Source: Pseudomonas saudiphocaensis (GTDB lineage Bacteria > Pseudomonadota > Gammaproteobacteria > Pseudomonadales > Pseudomonadaceae). From it: a stretch of DNA of 64,000 nucleotides. A program made the translations under genes and the position numbers. The notes beneath the pieces were generated by a model that had not been told where the DNA came from, did not search any database, and saw only the letters and a program-made list of their open reading frames with translations. Location of the stretch: the NCBI RefSeq assembly GCF_000756775.1, contig NZ_CCSF01000001.1, positions 372,001-436,000 of the forward strand, written 5' to 3'. The stretch's first letter is position 1. Each line of letters opens with the position of its first letter. This document shows positions 1 to 9,415 of this stretch, in pieces.

Positions 1-2
1 GT

Positions 3-611
3 GAAATAGCCAGCAAGACGGCAAAGCCGGCAGGCAGCGCTGCCAGCCAGCTGGTGCGCAGCGAGGAACGCGAAACCTGGGAAGCGCTGCGCACTTTGCG
101 CCGCAAGCTGGCCGAAGAGCACGGTGTGCCACCGTACGTGATCTTTCCCGACGCGACCCTGTTGGAAATGCTCCGCAGCCAGCCGGCCACGCTCGGCGAC
201 ATGGCGCGAATCAGCGGTGTCGGTGCGCGCAAGCTGGAGCGCTACGGGCAGGCCTTCCTCGATGTGCTGCAGGGCAGCGCCGCGGCCGCCAGGTCGCCAG
301 CCGATCTGCGCCATGAGCTGATTACCCTGGCGCGGGCCGGCATGACCCCCTCTCAGATTGCCCGTCAACTCGATTGCAGCGAGAAGAACGTCTACACCAT
401 GCTTGCCGAAGCCATCGGCCAACAGCTACTGAGCCTGGAGCAGGCCCTGGACCTGCCTGAGGATCTGCTAGGCGAAATTCAGGACGCCTTTCTCGACGCC
501 GAAGGAGAACTCCCCAGCGTCGCCTCGGTGGCGCAGTTGTTTGCCGGTCGCGTGCCTGAAGCGGTGCTGTTCTGCGTCAGGGCCTCGCTTGAGGCAGAGT
601 TCGATCTCTGA
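3..611 (+). CDS. recQ: ATP-dependent DNA helicase RecQ, C-terminal part (partial)
   Basis: The reading frame is open from the left edge (first full codon at 3), so this is the 3' end of a longer gene; 202 codons are visible. The visible part has an HRDC-like domain (about residues 20-95, with the pattern LRxLRRxLAEExGVPPYVIFPDATLLEM and a GVGxRKLERYG helix). It is followed by a helix-turn-helix-like tail (SQIARQLDCSEKNVYTML). HRDC at this position, followed by an extra tail, is typical of Pseudomonas RecQ, a 3'-5' helicase of recombination repair. The helicase core is outside the window, so the name rests on the HRDC region and tail alone. The first possible start inside the window (GTG at 54) is internal and not a real start. 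Confidence 0.85.
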   Translation, partial: EIASKTAKPAGSAASQLVRSEERETWEALRTLRRKLAEEHGVPPYVIFPDATLLEMLRSQPATLGDMARISGVGARKLERYGQAFLDVLQGSAAAARSPADLRHELITLARAGMTPSQIARQLDCSEKNVYTMLAEAIGQQLLSLEQALDLPEDLLGEIQDAFLDAEGELPSVASVAQLFAGRVPEAVLFCVRASLEAEFDL

Positions 612-696
612 CCAAAGCGCCAGGCTGACAGTCTGCAAAGCGTGGGTCCGTCCTACCTTAGGGCTATTGCCAGCATTTGGCCCTTCGTGGTTAGCT

Positions 697-711
697 AACT
701 AATAATTAGTT
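697..711. promoter_or_regulatory. Perfect palindrome, probable MarR-type operator
   Basis: Seven-base arms AACTAAT and ATTAGTT flank a single central A, 20 bases before the marR start. A second small palindrome, TTAGCTAA, lies immediately upstream (691-698). MarR proteins bind short AT-rich palindromes and commonly repress their own gene, so this is a likely autoregulatory site. The function is inferred from position and symmetry. Confidence 0.6.
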
Positions 712-730
712 TTGCAGGGCAGTTCGCGGC

Positions 731-1162
731 ATGTACCTCGATCAACATCGATTCGCCATGCAGTTGGCGCAACTTTCGCGCGGCTGGCGTGCCGAGCTGG
801 ACCGCCGCTTGGCCGACCTTGGTCTTTCCCAGGCGCGCTGGCTGGTGCTTCTGCATCTGGCCCGTTTCGACCATGAGCCCACTCAGCGCGAGTTGGCGCA
901 AAGCGTGGCAGTGGAAGGCCCGACGCTGGCGCGGCTGCTGGACAGCCTCGAAGCCCAGGGGTTGGTGCAACGCAAGGCGGCGCCCGAAGACCGCCGGGCC
1001 AAGCTGATCACGCTGCAACCCTCGGCGCGGCCGATGATCGAAAAGATCGAGGCGATTTCCACCCAGGTGCGGCAGGAGCTGTTCAACGGTATCCCCGAAG
1101 AAGACCTGCGCAAGTGCCAGCAGGTGCATGCCCGTATCCTCTCCAATCTGGTCAAGCGCTAG
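731..1162 (+). CDS. MarR/SlyA-family transcriptional regulator
   Basis: A 143-residue protein of normal MarR length. It has the winged helix-turn-helix core: a helix around TQRELAQSVAVEGPTLARLLDSLEAQGLV, then the wing with the conserved D-R-R (PEDRRAKLI) at about residues 88-96. N- and C-terminal helices would form the dimer. MarR proteins are dimeric repressors usually released by small phenolic or oxidant ligands; the ligand here is unknown. The gene stands alone between recQ and plpD, with a perfect palindrome just upstream. It converges on plpD, whose stop lies 33 bases away. Family call is firm, target genes are not known. Confidence 0.9.
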   Translation: MYLDQHRFAMQLAQLSRGWRAELDRRLADLGLSQARWLVLLHLARFDHEPTQRELAQSVAVEGPTLARLLDSLEAQGLVQRKAAPEDRRAKLITLQPSARPMIEKIEAISTQVRQELFNGIPEEDLRKCQQVHARILSNLVKR

Positions 1163-1194
1163 CAGGCCGTTGAAAGACGCCTGCTAGCGCGGCG

Positions 1195-3378
1195 TCAAAA
1201 GCTGCGCCCCAGATTCATGTACAGCGCACGTTCGGCTTCGTCGTTCAGCCCGTAGCTGAAGTTCAGCGGGCCGAGCGGCGTTTCGTAGCCGATGAATACG
1301 CTGCCGGCGTTGATATAGCCACTGTCGAATTCGTTGTCGTTGTTCCAGGCGCGCCCTCGCTCCAGGGAGGCGCCCAGATACAGCGGGAAATCCAGTGGCA
1401 GGAAGGAGCGCGGGGTCATTCGCCGGAAGTAGATCAGTCGCGCCAGGCTGATGTTCTGCCCCGGTAGGGCGTTTTGACGAAAGCCGGACAGCTGCCGTGC
1501 ACCGCCGAGCATAAAGCTGGAGGTGACGACTTCCGCATCATCCAGCGTACGTCCATAGCGTCCGCCGAAGACCAGGGTATTGGGGCCGTGGCTCAGGGCC
1601 TTGTCCAGCTTGAATTCCCACTGCCGGTAGCGCTCGTCGGAGCCCAGGCCTTCGTCGTACTGGCGCAGCGTCAGACCGATGTCCTCGCCTTCGCGGGGGA
1701 AGTCGACGTTGTCCACCGTGTCGAACGAGTACTTCAACTGGTAATAACCTTCTTCGAAGTTGAAGTCGGGCAACTCCGGATCACCGATGCGCACATCCGC
1801 TTCGCCCCAGGCCTGGCCAATACCGAAGCGGATTTCGCCATTGTTGGCAATCTGCCGGCCTACATGCAGGCCATAGCCATAGCGTTGCAGGCGGTATTCG
1901 GCGATGGGGTCGTTATCCATTACCGATTCGATATTCTGGTTTTCGGCGTGCAGGTTTGGCGCCACGAACCAGCGCGAGCCGGCATCCAGCGGCTGATAGA
2001 ATTCGGTAAACAGCTCCTGATGAGCGCCCAGCTGTATGCGGGTCAACCATTCGGCGCCCAGTTCATTGATACCGTTTTTGCGATAGCTGGCGCCGATATT
2101 GAAGGCACTGTCACCGCGGAAGTCGTCCGAGAGGTTGATACCCAGGCGCAGATAGTCGGTGCCAGTGCGCTTCTCGCGGGCGGTAACCACCAGTGTGTTG
2201 CCGGCCTCGCCATGGACCACGCGGTATTCGACCTGTTCGAAGTAATCCAGCCCGTAGAGCGTGCCCATGTCCTTCTGCAGGTCCTGCAGATCCAGTGGCT
2301 CGCCGACCTGCTGGCGAATATGCCGGCGAATGACTGCGTCGCCGACTTTCGAATCGTTCTCGATTTCTACCGCACTGATTAGCGGCGTGCGTGGTTCGGC
2401 AGAGCGAGCCAGGCTCAGCGCCGGATTGCCCCCGCTTTCGCTGCGCATTGCCAGCAGGCGGGAATCGAGGGCGTTGGCCGCACGGTAGCCGGCATCGATC
2501 AGCTGTTCGGCGCGGCCAAAATCGGTCGAGCCGAAGCCTGCCAGCGCCGGCTGGACCAGCACATCTTCCGGACGCAGCGTTGCCAGCTGCGCTTCGGAAT
2601 TGCGCCGGGTCATCATGGTGATGGATTGGTTGAGTACATCAACAACGGTCAGCAGCTGGTCACGTTTCAGCAGTGGCGAACCGATGTCCACCACGATCAG
2701 GCGCTCGACGCCCATGCTGCGGGCGACATCCATGGGAATGTTGTCGACCATGCCTCCGTCCACCAGCAGTCGGCCGTCGATTTCGACCGGTGCGAACACG
2801 GCGGGAATCGACATGCTGGCGCGAATCGCCTGGGGCAGGTGGCCGCGGCTGAAAATCACTTTCTTGTCGTTGGCGATGTCCGTGGCTACGGCGCGAAAGG
2901 GAATGGGCAGGCGGTCGAAGTCGCGGGTATCGCTGGTATGCACCAGTAGCCGTTCGAGTAGTAGCGCGAGGTTCTGTCCCTGAATTACCCCGAGCGGCAG
3001 GCCTAGACTGCCGTCGTCGCGAAAGCTGAGCTTGCGCTTGACCAGGAAATCGCGGTCGTCCTGCTTGCGGCGAAAGGGGACATCCTGGCGCGGAGGGTCG
3101 TCGGAGAGCACCTGCTGCCAGTCAAGTTCAAGGGCCAGCTTTTCCAGCTCTTCGGTACTGTAGCCCGAGGCGTAAAGCCCGCCGATCACCGCACCCATGC
3201 TGGTGCCGGCGATGGCATCGATACGAACGCCGCGTTCCTCCAGGGCTTTCAGCACACCGATATGTGCCAGTCCGCGTGCCGCGCCGCCAGACAGAACCAG
3301 GCCGGTTTTTGGCTGGGAGTCGGCAAATCCTGCTGTAGGCAGCAGCAACATCAGCAAAAAAAACACTAAACGGAACAT
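1195..3378 (-). CDS. plpD: Patatin-like phospholipase PlpD, type Vd autotransporter
   Basis: 727 residues from the ATG at 3378; a GTG two codons upstream is an alternative start. A signal peptide (about residues 1-19) precedes a patatin domain with the oxyanion loop GGAARG (31-36), the nucleophile motif GTSMG (Ser60) and the catalytic Asp207 in DGG. A single POTRA-like segment follows (about 310-395), then a 16-strand Omp85/TpsB-type barrel ending in the terminal Phe typical of outer membrane proteins. In P. aeruginosa, PlpD is the prototype type Vd system: the barrel stays in the outer membrane and the lipase is released. Its place beside recQ/marR agrees with my memory of PAO1 (PA3339). Confidence 0.92.
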   Translation of the reverse strand: MFRLVFFLLMLLLPTAGFADSQPKTGLVLSGGAARGLAHIGVLKALEERGVRIDAIAGTSMGAVIGGLYASGYSTEELEKLALELDWQQVLSDDPPRQDVPFRRKQDDRDFLVKRKLSFRDDGSLGLPLGVIQGQNLALLLERLLVHTSDTRDFDRLPIPFRAVATDIANDKKVIFSRGHLPQAIRASMSIPAVFAPVEIDGRLLVDGGMVDNIPMDVARSMGVERLIVVDIGSPLLKRDQLLTVVDVLNQSITMMTRRNSEAQLATLRPEDVLVQPALAGFGSTDFGRAEQLIDAGYRAANALDSRLLAMRSESGGNPALSLARSAEPRTPLISAVEIENDSKVGDAVIRRHIRQQVGEPLDLQDLQKDMGTLYGLDYFEQVEYRVVHGEAGNTLVVTAREKRTGTDYLRLGINLSDDFRGDSAFNIGASYRKNGINELGAEWLTRIQLGAHQELFTEFYQPLDAGSRWFVAPNLHAENQNIESVMDNDPIAEYRLQRYGYGLHVGRQIANNGEIRFGIGQAWGEADVRIGDPELPDFNFEEGYYQLKYSFDTVDNVDFPREGEDIGLTLRQYDEGLGSDERYRQWEFKLDKALSHGPNTLVFGGRYGRTLDDAEVVTSSFMLGGARQLSGFRQNALPGQNISLARLIYFRRMTPRSFLPLDFPLYLGASLERGRAWNNDNEFDSGYINAGSVFIGYETPLGPLNFSYGLNDEAERALYMNLGRSF

Positions 3379-3449
3379 GACCACACCGGGCTAAGGGCTG
3401 GAAAAAGGGCGGCTATTATAGGCGCTCTATCAGTTACGGAACGCACGCC

Positions 3450-3731
3450 ATGTCCGCCAGCAAACCGGAAGTAGTCATTACATATTGCACCCAGTGTCAG
3501 TGGCTGCTGCGGGCCGCCTGGCTTGCCCAGGAGCTGTTATCCACGTTTGCCGAGGACCTGGGCAAAGTCTCGCTGGTGCCGGCTACCGGAGGCGCCTTCC
3601 AGATCACCTGCGATGGTGTACAGGTCTGGGAGCGCAAGCACGACGGCGGCTTTCCCGAAGCCAAGGTACTGAAGCAGCGCGTGCGCGACCTGATCGACCC
3701 ACAGCGGGACCTGGGGCACAACGACCGCTGA
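3450..3731 (+). CDS. SelT/SelW/SelH-family Rdx protein (Cys form)
   Basis: A 93-residue protein with the redox motif CTQC near the N terminus (Cys13 and Cys16) in the thioredoxin-like strand-loop-helix of the Rdx family, followed by the conserved segment with SLVPATGGAFQI and DGVQVWERK. In selenoproteins W and T the second position of this motif is often selenocysteine; here both are ordinary cysteines, so no recoding is needed. Bacterial members are small cytosolic proteins of unproven redox role. It is divergent from plpD (71 bases apart) and converges on the EamA permease with 1 base between the genes. Confidence 0.85.
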   Translation: MSASKPEVVITYCTQCQWLLRAAWLAQELLSTFAEDLGKVSLVPATGGAFQITCDGVQVWERKHDGGFPEAKVLKQRVRDLIDPQRDLGHNDR

Positions 3732-3732
3732 G

Positions 3733-4608
3733 TCAGCCGGCACTGGCCGGCGTGGGTGCTGCGGTCTTCAGGCGGCTGGTGATCACCGTGGCGAGGATAA
3801 TCAGGACGCCGCCTGCCGCCATGCCCGGGGTCGGCTGCTCGTTGAACAACCACCAGGCGAAGAGGATGCCGTACACCGGCTCCAGCGCGAAGATCACCGA
3901 GGTGGTTCGTGCCTTCAGTACCTTCAGGCTGGCGACGAACAGGCTGTGCGCAAGGCCGGTGCAGAAGACCCCAAGCAGTGCCAGCCAGAGCCAGTCCGCG
4001 GTGGGCAGGGCGGGCAGCGCCGACCAGGCAAAGGGCAACAGGCCAAGCATGATCGCCGCGTTCTGCCAGAGCGCCGCCTGCACCGGGTCGATGCCGCGGG
4101 TTACGGCGCGGTTGAGCAGTGACAACAGCGCGAACAGCAGGCCCGACAGCACCCCATAGAGCAGGCCGAGGGTGTTGTCACTGGCCAGGCTGAAATCCGG
4201 TGTGACCAGCAGCAGTCCCGCGCAGACCAGGCCCACCATGGCGAACTCGATCGGGCGTGTGCGTTCGCGAAACAGCAGCCCTTCCAGCAGCAGGGTAAAG
4301 GCCGGAAAGCTGGCGAAGCCCAGGGTAGCGATGCCGACCCCGGCGACTTTCACCGCGATAAAGAAGGTGAACCAGTGTCCCCCCAGCAGCAAGCCGCCAA
4401 GCAGCAGACCGCCTCGCTGGCGCCAATTGGGTCGTGCGCCGCTGCTGCGCAGAAAGTGAGCGGCCAGCAGCAGTGCGAGTACGGCGAACAGGGCCCGACC
4501 GAAGGTGATGGTAAGCGGAGCGCTCTCGGCCAGTTTGCCGAATACACCGGAGAGGCCGAACATCAGCGCGCCGAAGTGGATCGCCAGCAAGGCGTTGCGG
4601 TGTGTCAT
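3733..4608 (-). CDS. EamA/DMT-family permease
   Basis: 291 residues with about ten hydrophobic segments arranged as two EamA repeats (roughly residues 5-140 and 150-285), the layout of drug/metabolite transporters such as RhtA and YdcZ relatives. It sits in the inner membrane; the substrate cannot be read from sequence. The start at 4608 (MTHRNALLAIHF) is chosen because the frame stays open for 91 more codons upstream, but that part is hydrophilic and lies antisense to cyaB. The gene lies between the Rdx gene and cyaB, transcribed in the same direction as cyaB with a 41-base gap. Confidence 0.85.
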   Translation of the reverse strand: MTHRNALLAIHFGALMFGLSGVFGKLAESAPLTITFGRALFAVLALLLAAHFLRSSGARPNWRQRGGLLLGGLLLGGHWFTFFIAVKVAGVGIATLGFASFPAFTLLLEGLLFRERTRPIEFAMVGLVCAGLLLVTPDFSLASDNTLGLLYGVLSGLLFALLSLLNRAVTRGIDPVQAALWQNAAIMLGLLPFAWSALPALPTADWLWLALLGVFCTGLAHSLFVASLKVLKARTTSVIFALEPVYGILFAWWLFNEQPTPGMAAGGVLIILATVITSRLKTAAPTPASAG

Positions 4609-4649
4609 GGCAGCGTGGTCTTGGGCTGGAGGAGGGCAGCACGATAGCG

Positions 4650-6038
4650 CTACATGATGACCTTGTCGCGCAGCTTGTCGGCGGCCTGGTTGAGCGCCTG
4701 GATCACGCGCTCCTTGTCGAAGTTCTGCACACCATTGGTGTCCAGGTACATGGAAAACCCAGGCATTTCGTGTTCGACGAAGCTGCAGGTTGCGCCCAGA
4801 TCGCGGCGGAAGTCCACCACCTGATAAATCTGCACCGGGCGGGAAAAGCCCTTGACGGTGATCTGGCCCTTGTCGCGGCACATGATCACATCCTTGATCA
4901 GAGAATAGGTCTCGTGGGAAATCAGAATTTCACTGGCATCGGCATTGCTTTCCAATCGACTGGCCAGGTTCACCTCGCGACCGATGATGGTGTAATCCAT
5001 GCGCGTATCGGCGCCGAAGTTGCCCACGGTGCAGTAGCCGGTGTTGATGCCCATGCGGATTTCCATGGGTTTTGTGATGCCTTGGGCGCGCCACTGCTGG
5101 CGCAGCACCTTCATGTGCTTGCGCATGGCGATTGCCATGGACACCGCCGCCACGGCGTCTCTTTTCGCGCCCTGGCTGTTGGGGTCGCCGAAGAAGACCA
5201 TCACGCAGTCACCAACGAACTTGTCGATGGTGCCGCCGTACTTGAGGACGATCTTCGACATCTCGTTGAGGTAGTTGTTAAGCAGGTCGGTAAGCGCTTC
5301 GGCTTCGAGCTCTTCGGCCAGCTCGGTAAAACCCTTGATATCCGAGAAGAACACCGTGAGTTTCTTGCGCTGGGTTTCCAGGCGCACGCTGCGCTTGCCG
5401 GAGAAGATTGATTCCCACACCTGCGGTGACAGGTACTTGGCCAGGTTGCGTGCCAGCCGCGCGGCTTTGGCCTGTTCCGCTTCCACTTCACGGCGCGTCT
5501 GCGCCAGGCGTTCGCCTTGCTGGTGCACGTAATAGGCCGTGATGCAGACATAGAGCGTGGTGAACAGGATGCTTACCGCCGAAACCAGTACCGGCGTGGT
5601 GGTGCTGAACTGCAGCGGAACCAGCAGGCTGGTCATGCCGATACCGGCGAGAACCAGCACCAGGGTTATCAGCAGGTGGCCGAGGCTGCCAATCACCAGG
5701 GCGCTGAAGCTCAAGGTCAACAGGAACATCAGGCTGGGAACCAGCGATGCATCAAGGAGAACGATGCCCGCACCTGCGTTTAGCGCGTCGAGACCGAGCA
5801 GCACCTGTGCTGTCCGTTCGGGGTACTTGCGCTTGAAGCGATAGCTCAGGTGGTAGGCGAAATGTGGATAGAGCAGGGCATAGGGCACCATCCACAGGAG
5901 GTCGACGGCAAAGTACTGGGTATGAACCCCCGCGGCCAACGTGGCTGCGCAGGTCAGATAGGCGAGTACCCTGGCGTAATATTCACGCAGCGGGCGGGTC
6001 GCAAGGCCGTTACGACGTTCTCCGGTCACGGTTGACAT
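4650..6038 (-). CDS. cyaB: Class III adenylate cyclase with MASE2 membrane domain (CyaB)
   Basis: 462 residues. The first 170 or so form six hydrophobic segments of the MASE2 sensor type. A linker helix (about 170-205) joins them to a class III cyclase domain with the metal-binding FSDIKGFT near residue 230, the second catalytic Asp in KFVGDCVMVFFGDP, and the transition-state Asn/Arg in GREVNLASRLE. Length and domain order match Pseudomonas CyaB, the main cAMP source for Vfr in P. aeruginosa. The gene is divergent from the YedI-type gene across a 263-base gap. No terminator is evident between it and the EamA gene. Confidence 0.93.
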   Translation of the reverse strand: MSTVTGERRNGLATRPLREYYARVLAYLTCAATLAAGVHTQYFAVDLLWMVPYALLYPHFAYHLSYRFKRKYPERTAQVLLGLDALNAGAGIVLLDASLVPSLMFLLTLSFSALVIGSLGHLLITLVLVLAGIGMTSLLVPLQFSTTTPVLVSAVSILFTTLYVCITAYYVHQQGERLAQTRREVEAEQAKAARLARNLAKYLSPQVWESIFSGKRSVRLETQRKKLTVFFSDIKGFTELAEELEAEALTDLLNNYLNEMSKIVLKYGGTIDKFVGDCVMVFFGDPNSQGAKRDAVAAVSMAIAMRKHMKVLRQQWRAQGITKPMEIRMGINTGYCTVGNFGADTRMDYTIIGREVNLASRLESNADASEILISHETYSLIKDVIMCRDKGQITVKGFSRPVQIYQVVDFRRDLGATCSFVEHEMPGFSMYLDTNGVQNFDKERVIQALNQAADKLRDKVIM

Positions 6039-6301
6039 CTATGAAGACTATCCCTGGAAAGGCCTGCGCTCTGGCATGCACCCCTGTCAGTTGCTGCGCG
6101 TCGCCAGCGTAAGTCGAGCGATCATAACAAGTCGCCGAGGTTGCGCCAAACCGGGTGATTCAAGCGCGATAACAGGCTGGCCGAGCACTGGTCGGCCATA
6201 TGAGGTGTCGGTCCAACCGCCACTGGCTCCAGGAACTTGTGCGAGGCCCAGGCAGCCTTAGCTTTACAGGTAACAGCATTTTGCAGCTGCCCGGACACAG
6301 G

Positions 6302-7237
6302 ATGCTCGCATTGGCCAGTAGCCTTCTTGCGCTGATCGACGATATCGCGTCGGTTCTAGACGATGTTTCCGTGATGACCAAGGTTGCCGCCAAGAAAACC
6401 GCGGGGGTTTTGGGCGACGATCTTGCGCTCAATGCCCAGCAGGTCACTGGCGTCAATGCCGACCGGGAGTTGCCGGTGGTCTGGGCCGTCGCCAAGGGCT
6501 CGATGCGCAACAAGCTGATTCTGGTTCCAGCGGCGCTGCTGATCAGTTCGTTCATCCCGTGGGCGGTAACGCCGCTACTGATGCTCGGTGGTGCGTTCCT
6601 GTGCTATGAGGGTTTCGAGAAGCTTGCACATCGCTTCCTGCACAAGGACGAAGATGGGCATGCTCGACACGCCGCCGCAGCTCTGGACCCGAAGGTCGAT
6701 ATGGTGGCCTTCGAGCGGGACAAGATCAGCGGCGCCGTGCGCACCGACTTCATTCTTTCAGCGGAAATCATCGCCATCACACTCGGCACGGTGGCGGCGG
6801 CCTCGTTCATCGAGCAGGTCGCGGTCCTTGCCGGCATCGCGATCATCATGACCATCGGCGTGTATGGCTTGGTTGCGGGCATCGTCAAGCTGGACGATGC
6901 CGGTCTGGCACTAAGCAAAAGCAGTGGCAATGTTGCGCAGGCGCTTGGGCGAGGCATCCTGCGTGCGGCTCCGTGGATGATGAAGTCGCTCTCGGTGATC
7001 GGCACTGCCGCCATGTTCATGGTCGGCGGCGGCATCCTCAGCCACGGCATCAAGGCGGTCCATCATTTCATCGAAAACAGCGCCGAGCACACCATCGCGC
7101 TGCCTTATATCGGCTCGGTACTTGCCGGGCTGTTACCGACTCTGCTCGACGCGGTGTTTGGGATTTTTGTCGGTGCCGTGGTGTTTTTAGTGGTCAGCTG
7201 GGGTAGTCGGCTTTTCAAACGGGCCCCTCAACACTGA
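6302..7237 (+). CDS. DUF808/YedI-family inner membrane protein
   Basis: 311 residues from the ATG at 6302. The N terminus (SLLALIDDIASVLDDVSV, then AAKKTAGVLGDDLALNAQQV) closely follows E. coli YedI, which fixes the start; 34 upstream codons in frame lack this similarity. Several hydrophobic segments (about 80-120, 175-225, 245-275 and 285-305) indicate a polytopic inner membrane protein. The function of the family is not established. It is convergent with trkH, with 44 bases between the stops. Confidence 0.88.
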   Translation: MLALASSLLALIDDIASVLDDVSVMTKVAAKKTAGVLGDDLALNAQQVTGVNADRELPVVWAVAKGSMRNKLILVPAALLISSFIPWAVTPLLMLGGAFLCYEGFEKLAHRFLHKDEDGHARHAAAALDPKVDMVAFERDKISGAVRTDFILSAEIIAITLGTVAAASFIEQVAVLAGIAIIMTIGVYGLVAGIVKLDDAGLALSKSSGNVAQALGRGILRAAPWMMKSLSVIGTAAMFMVGGGILSHGIKAVHHFIENSAEHTIALPYIGSVLAGLLPTLLDAVFGIFVGAVVFLVVSWGSRLFKRAPQH

Positions 7238-7281
7238 AGCTCGGCCGTTATGCGGATTGGCCGCGCGACGACCGGAAGGGT

Positions 7282-8733
7282 TCAGTGGCGCCAGAAGGCC
7301 GGAGTCAGCAGCACCAGTACGGTAATGATCTCCAGCCGTCCGAGCAGCATGCCGGCCGATAGTAGCCATTTCGCCGCATCCGGCAGGCTTTGGTAGGTCC
7401 CCGCCGGGCCGATGACCGGGCCAAGCCCGGGCCCTACGTTGCATACCGCCGAAGCCGCAGCGGTAAGGGCAGTCAGCGGGTCCAGCCCGAGCAGCGCCAG
7501 GCTTAGCGCCAGAACGCCGATGGTCATGGTGAAGAAAAAGGAAAAGGTCAGGATCGAGCGGACGATTTCCTCGTCCAGATTGTGCCGGTTGTACTGCTGC
7601 CGGATGACCGCGCGCGGGTGCACCAGCTGCTGCAGGTTGGCGCGCAAAAGGGCATAGGCCACCTGGAAGCGGAACATCTTCAGCCCGCCGGAGGTCGAGC
7701 CTGAGCAGCCGCCGATAAAGGTCAGATAGAAGAACACCATCACCGCGAAGCCGCCCCACTGGGTGTAGTCATCCACGGCGAAGCCCGTGGTCGTGACGAC
7801 CGACACCACGCTGAAGGTCACGATACGCAGCGAGTCAAGCAGGCTGTCGTCATGCTTGAGCCAGTACCAGGCGCTGAACAACAGGCTGGTGGTGGTCAGC
7901 AGCAAAAGGAACCCACGTACCTGCTCGTCCCGCCATAGCGCGCCGCGGTTGCCGCGTGCGGTGGCGACGTACAGGGTGAACGGCAGACTGCCGATGATCA
8001 TGAAAACGATGGCTACCCAGTGCGAGGCATTGCTGAACTGGCCGAGGGAGGCGTCCGAGGTGGAGTAGCCGCCGGTGGCCACGGTGGACATGGCGTGGTT
8101 GATGGCATCGAAGTTGTCCATGCCGGCGAGCCTGAAGGCAATGAAGGCGAGCAGGGTGATGGCCAGGTAGATCACGATCAGGTACTTGCCGGCCATATGC
8201 GAGCGCGGCATGACCTTCTCTGACCAGTCCGAGGACTCGGTCTTGAACAGCCGCATGCCCCCCACCCGCAGCAACGGCAGGATGGCTACCGCCATGCCGA
8301 TGAAGCCTATGCCGCCGAGCCAGGTCAGCAGAGAGCGCCACATCAGGAACCCCGGAGAGGCTGCGTCCAGGCCGGAAATCACCGTGGCGCCTGTGGTGGT
8401 GATACCGGACATGGTTTCGAAGAAGGCGTCGGTGTAACTGATGTGGTGGATCAGCATCATCGGCAGGGCGGCGAAGCAGCACACCGTGAGCCAGCTCACC
8501 GTGGTCAGGAAGTACATGTCGCGTGGGCGCAAGTTGGTATTGCGTGGCCTGCCGGGCAGGACCAGTGCCAGGCCGCTACCGAAGGTGATCAGGCTGGCCC
8601 AGATGAATGCGGTGAGATCGTCGGTGCGCTCGAACGCCAGCAACGCCAGCATTGGAACCACCATGCTGACGGCCAGGGTGATGAGGAAGATGCCGAGAAT
8701 GAAACCAATGATGCGCAGCGTCGGCAAGGCCAT
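7282..8733 (-). CDS. trkH: Trk potassium uptake protein TrkH
   Basis: 483 residues of the TrkH/TrkG/KtrB superfamily: four M1-P-M2-like repeats in a polytopic inner membrane protein. The selectivity-filter loops are visible, for example SGITTTGATV (about 110-120), STVATGGYST (near 220), VTTTGFAVDDY (near 315) and SAVCNVGPGLGPV (near 435). TrkH is the channel-like subunit that takes up K+ with the cytosolic regulator TrkA. trkA is not in this window, as is usual. The gene is a single leftward unit convergent with the YedI-type gene. Confidence 0.93.
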   Translation of the reverse strand: MALPTLRIIGFILGIFLITLAVSMVVPMLALLAFERTDDLTAFIWASLITFGSGLALVLPGRPRNTNLRPRDMYFLTTVSWLTVCCFAALPMMLIHHISYTDAFFETMSGITTTGATVISGLDAASPGFLMWRSLLTWLGGIGFIGMAVAILPLLRVGGMRLFKTESSDWSEKVMPRSHMAGKYLIVIYLAITLLAFIAFRLAGMDNFDAINHAMSTVATGGYSTSDASLGQFSNASHWVAIVFMIIGSLPFTLYVATARGNRGALWRDEQVRGFLLLLTTTSLLFSAWYWLKHDDSLLDSLRIVTFSVVSVVTTTGFAVDDYTQWGGFAVMVFFYLTFIGGCSGSTSGGLKMFRFQVAYALLRANLQQLVHPRAVIRQQYNRHNLDEEIVRSILTFSFFFTMTIGVLALSLALLGLDPLTALTAAASAVCNVGPGLGPVIGPAGTYQSLPDAAKWLLSAGMLLGRLEIITVLVLLTPAFWRH

Positions 8734-8921
8734 GATGGTACGAACTCGGCACTAAACGAAGGACGCCATTCTACCCTTGTGGCTACGCCAGTACACCGCT
8801 CGTCGAGTGCGCAAAAAAATCTTTTGTTTGACCTCTAGAGGGGCTTCTCCGGAATTTATCCAGGTGAATAAAATGTCCGCTTGGCGCCGGCCCTTTGCCG
8901 GCTTTCTGGTGCTCATCATTC

Positions 8922-9293
8922 ATGTCGACCGACAATCCTTGCCTCACCTGCGGTGCCTGCTGCGCGTATTTTCGAGTGTCTTTCTTTTGGGGCGAATGTG
9001 TCTCGTCTGGTGGTACGGTTCCCGACGGGATAACCGTGCAGGTCAGCCCGTTCCACGTTGCGATGCAAGGCACTGAGAGCAAGCCGGCGCGCTGCGTCGG
9101 GCTGTTGGGCGATGTGGGCTGCGGGGTGCGCTGTACCCTTTATGAACAGCGCTCGAGTACTTGCCGTGAATTCGAAGCGTCCTGGGTCGACGGTCAGCAC
9201 AATGCCCACTGTGACGCCGCTCGAGCCGCCCACGGTCTGCCACCGCTGACTCCACCGTTGTCACCGCAGGCATCGCCCGATCGGGTGGCGTGA
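8922..9293 (+). CDS. YkgJ-family cysteine cluster protein
   Basis: 123 residues. The N terminus carries CLTCGACC (Cys7, 10, 13, 14), and further cysteines follow at CVGLLGDVGCGVRCTLYEQRSSTCREF, the CxxCxxCC pattern of the YkgJ/FliB-like UPF0153 group thought to bind zinc or an Fe-S cluster. The start at 8922 is chosen because the family begins just before the first cysteine pair. Nine upstream codons in frame are not conserved in character. No precise function is known. It is divergent from trkH with a 188-base gap. Confidence 0.8.
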   Translation: MSTDNPCLTCGACCAYFRVSFFWGECVSSGGTVPDGITVQVSPFHVAMQGTESKPARCVGLLGDVGCGVRCTLYEQRSSTCREFEASWVDGQHNAHCDAARAAHGLPPLTPPLSPQASPDRVA

Positions 9294-9415
9294 GGGCCTG
9301 TCATTCCGCGTTCCATGCCGGCCGGGCTTCGGAGTTCGGGCCATCGCCGGTAAGCTGTCTCTTCTTGAGCCTCGATAGGCAGTTGTCGTGGCGAAGTTGA
9401 ATGAGGAGATTCTGG

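Noticed and set aside
1176-1196. GACGCC/GGCGTC hairpin as terminator between marR and plpD
   Set aside because: It overlaps the plpD stop codon, has only six pairs and no convincing T-run on either strand.
4609-4881. N-terminal extension of the EamA permease frame
   Set aside because: The 91 extra codons are hydrophilic and antisense to the 3' end of cyaB; the permease family begins at 4608.
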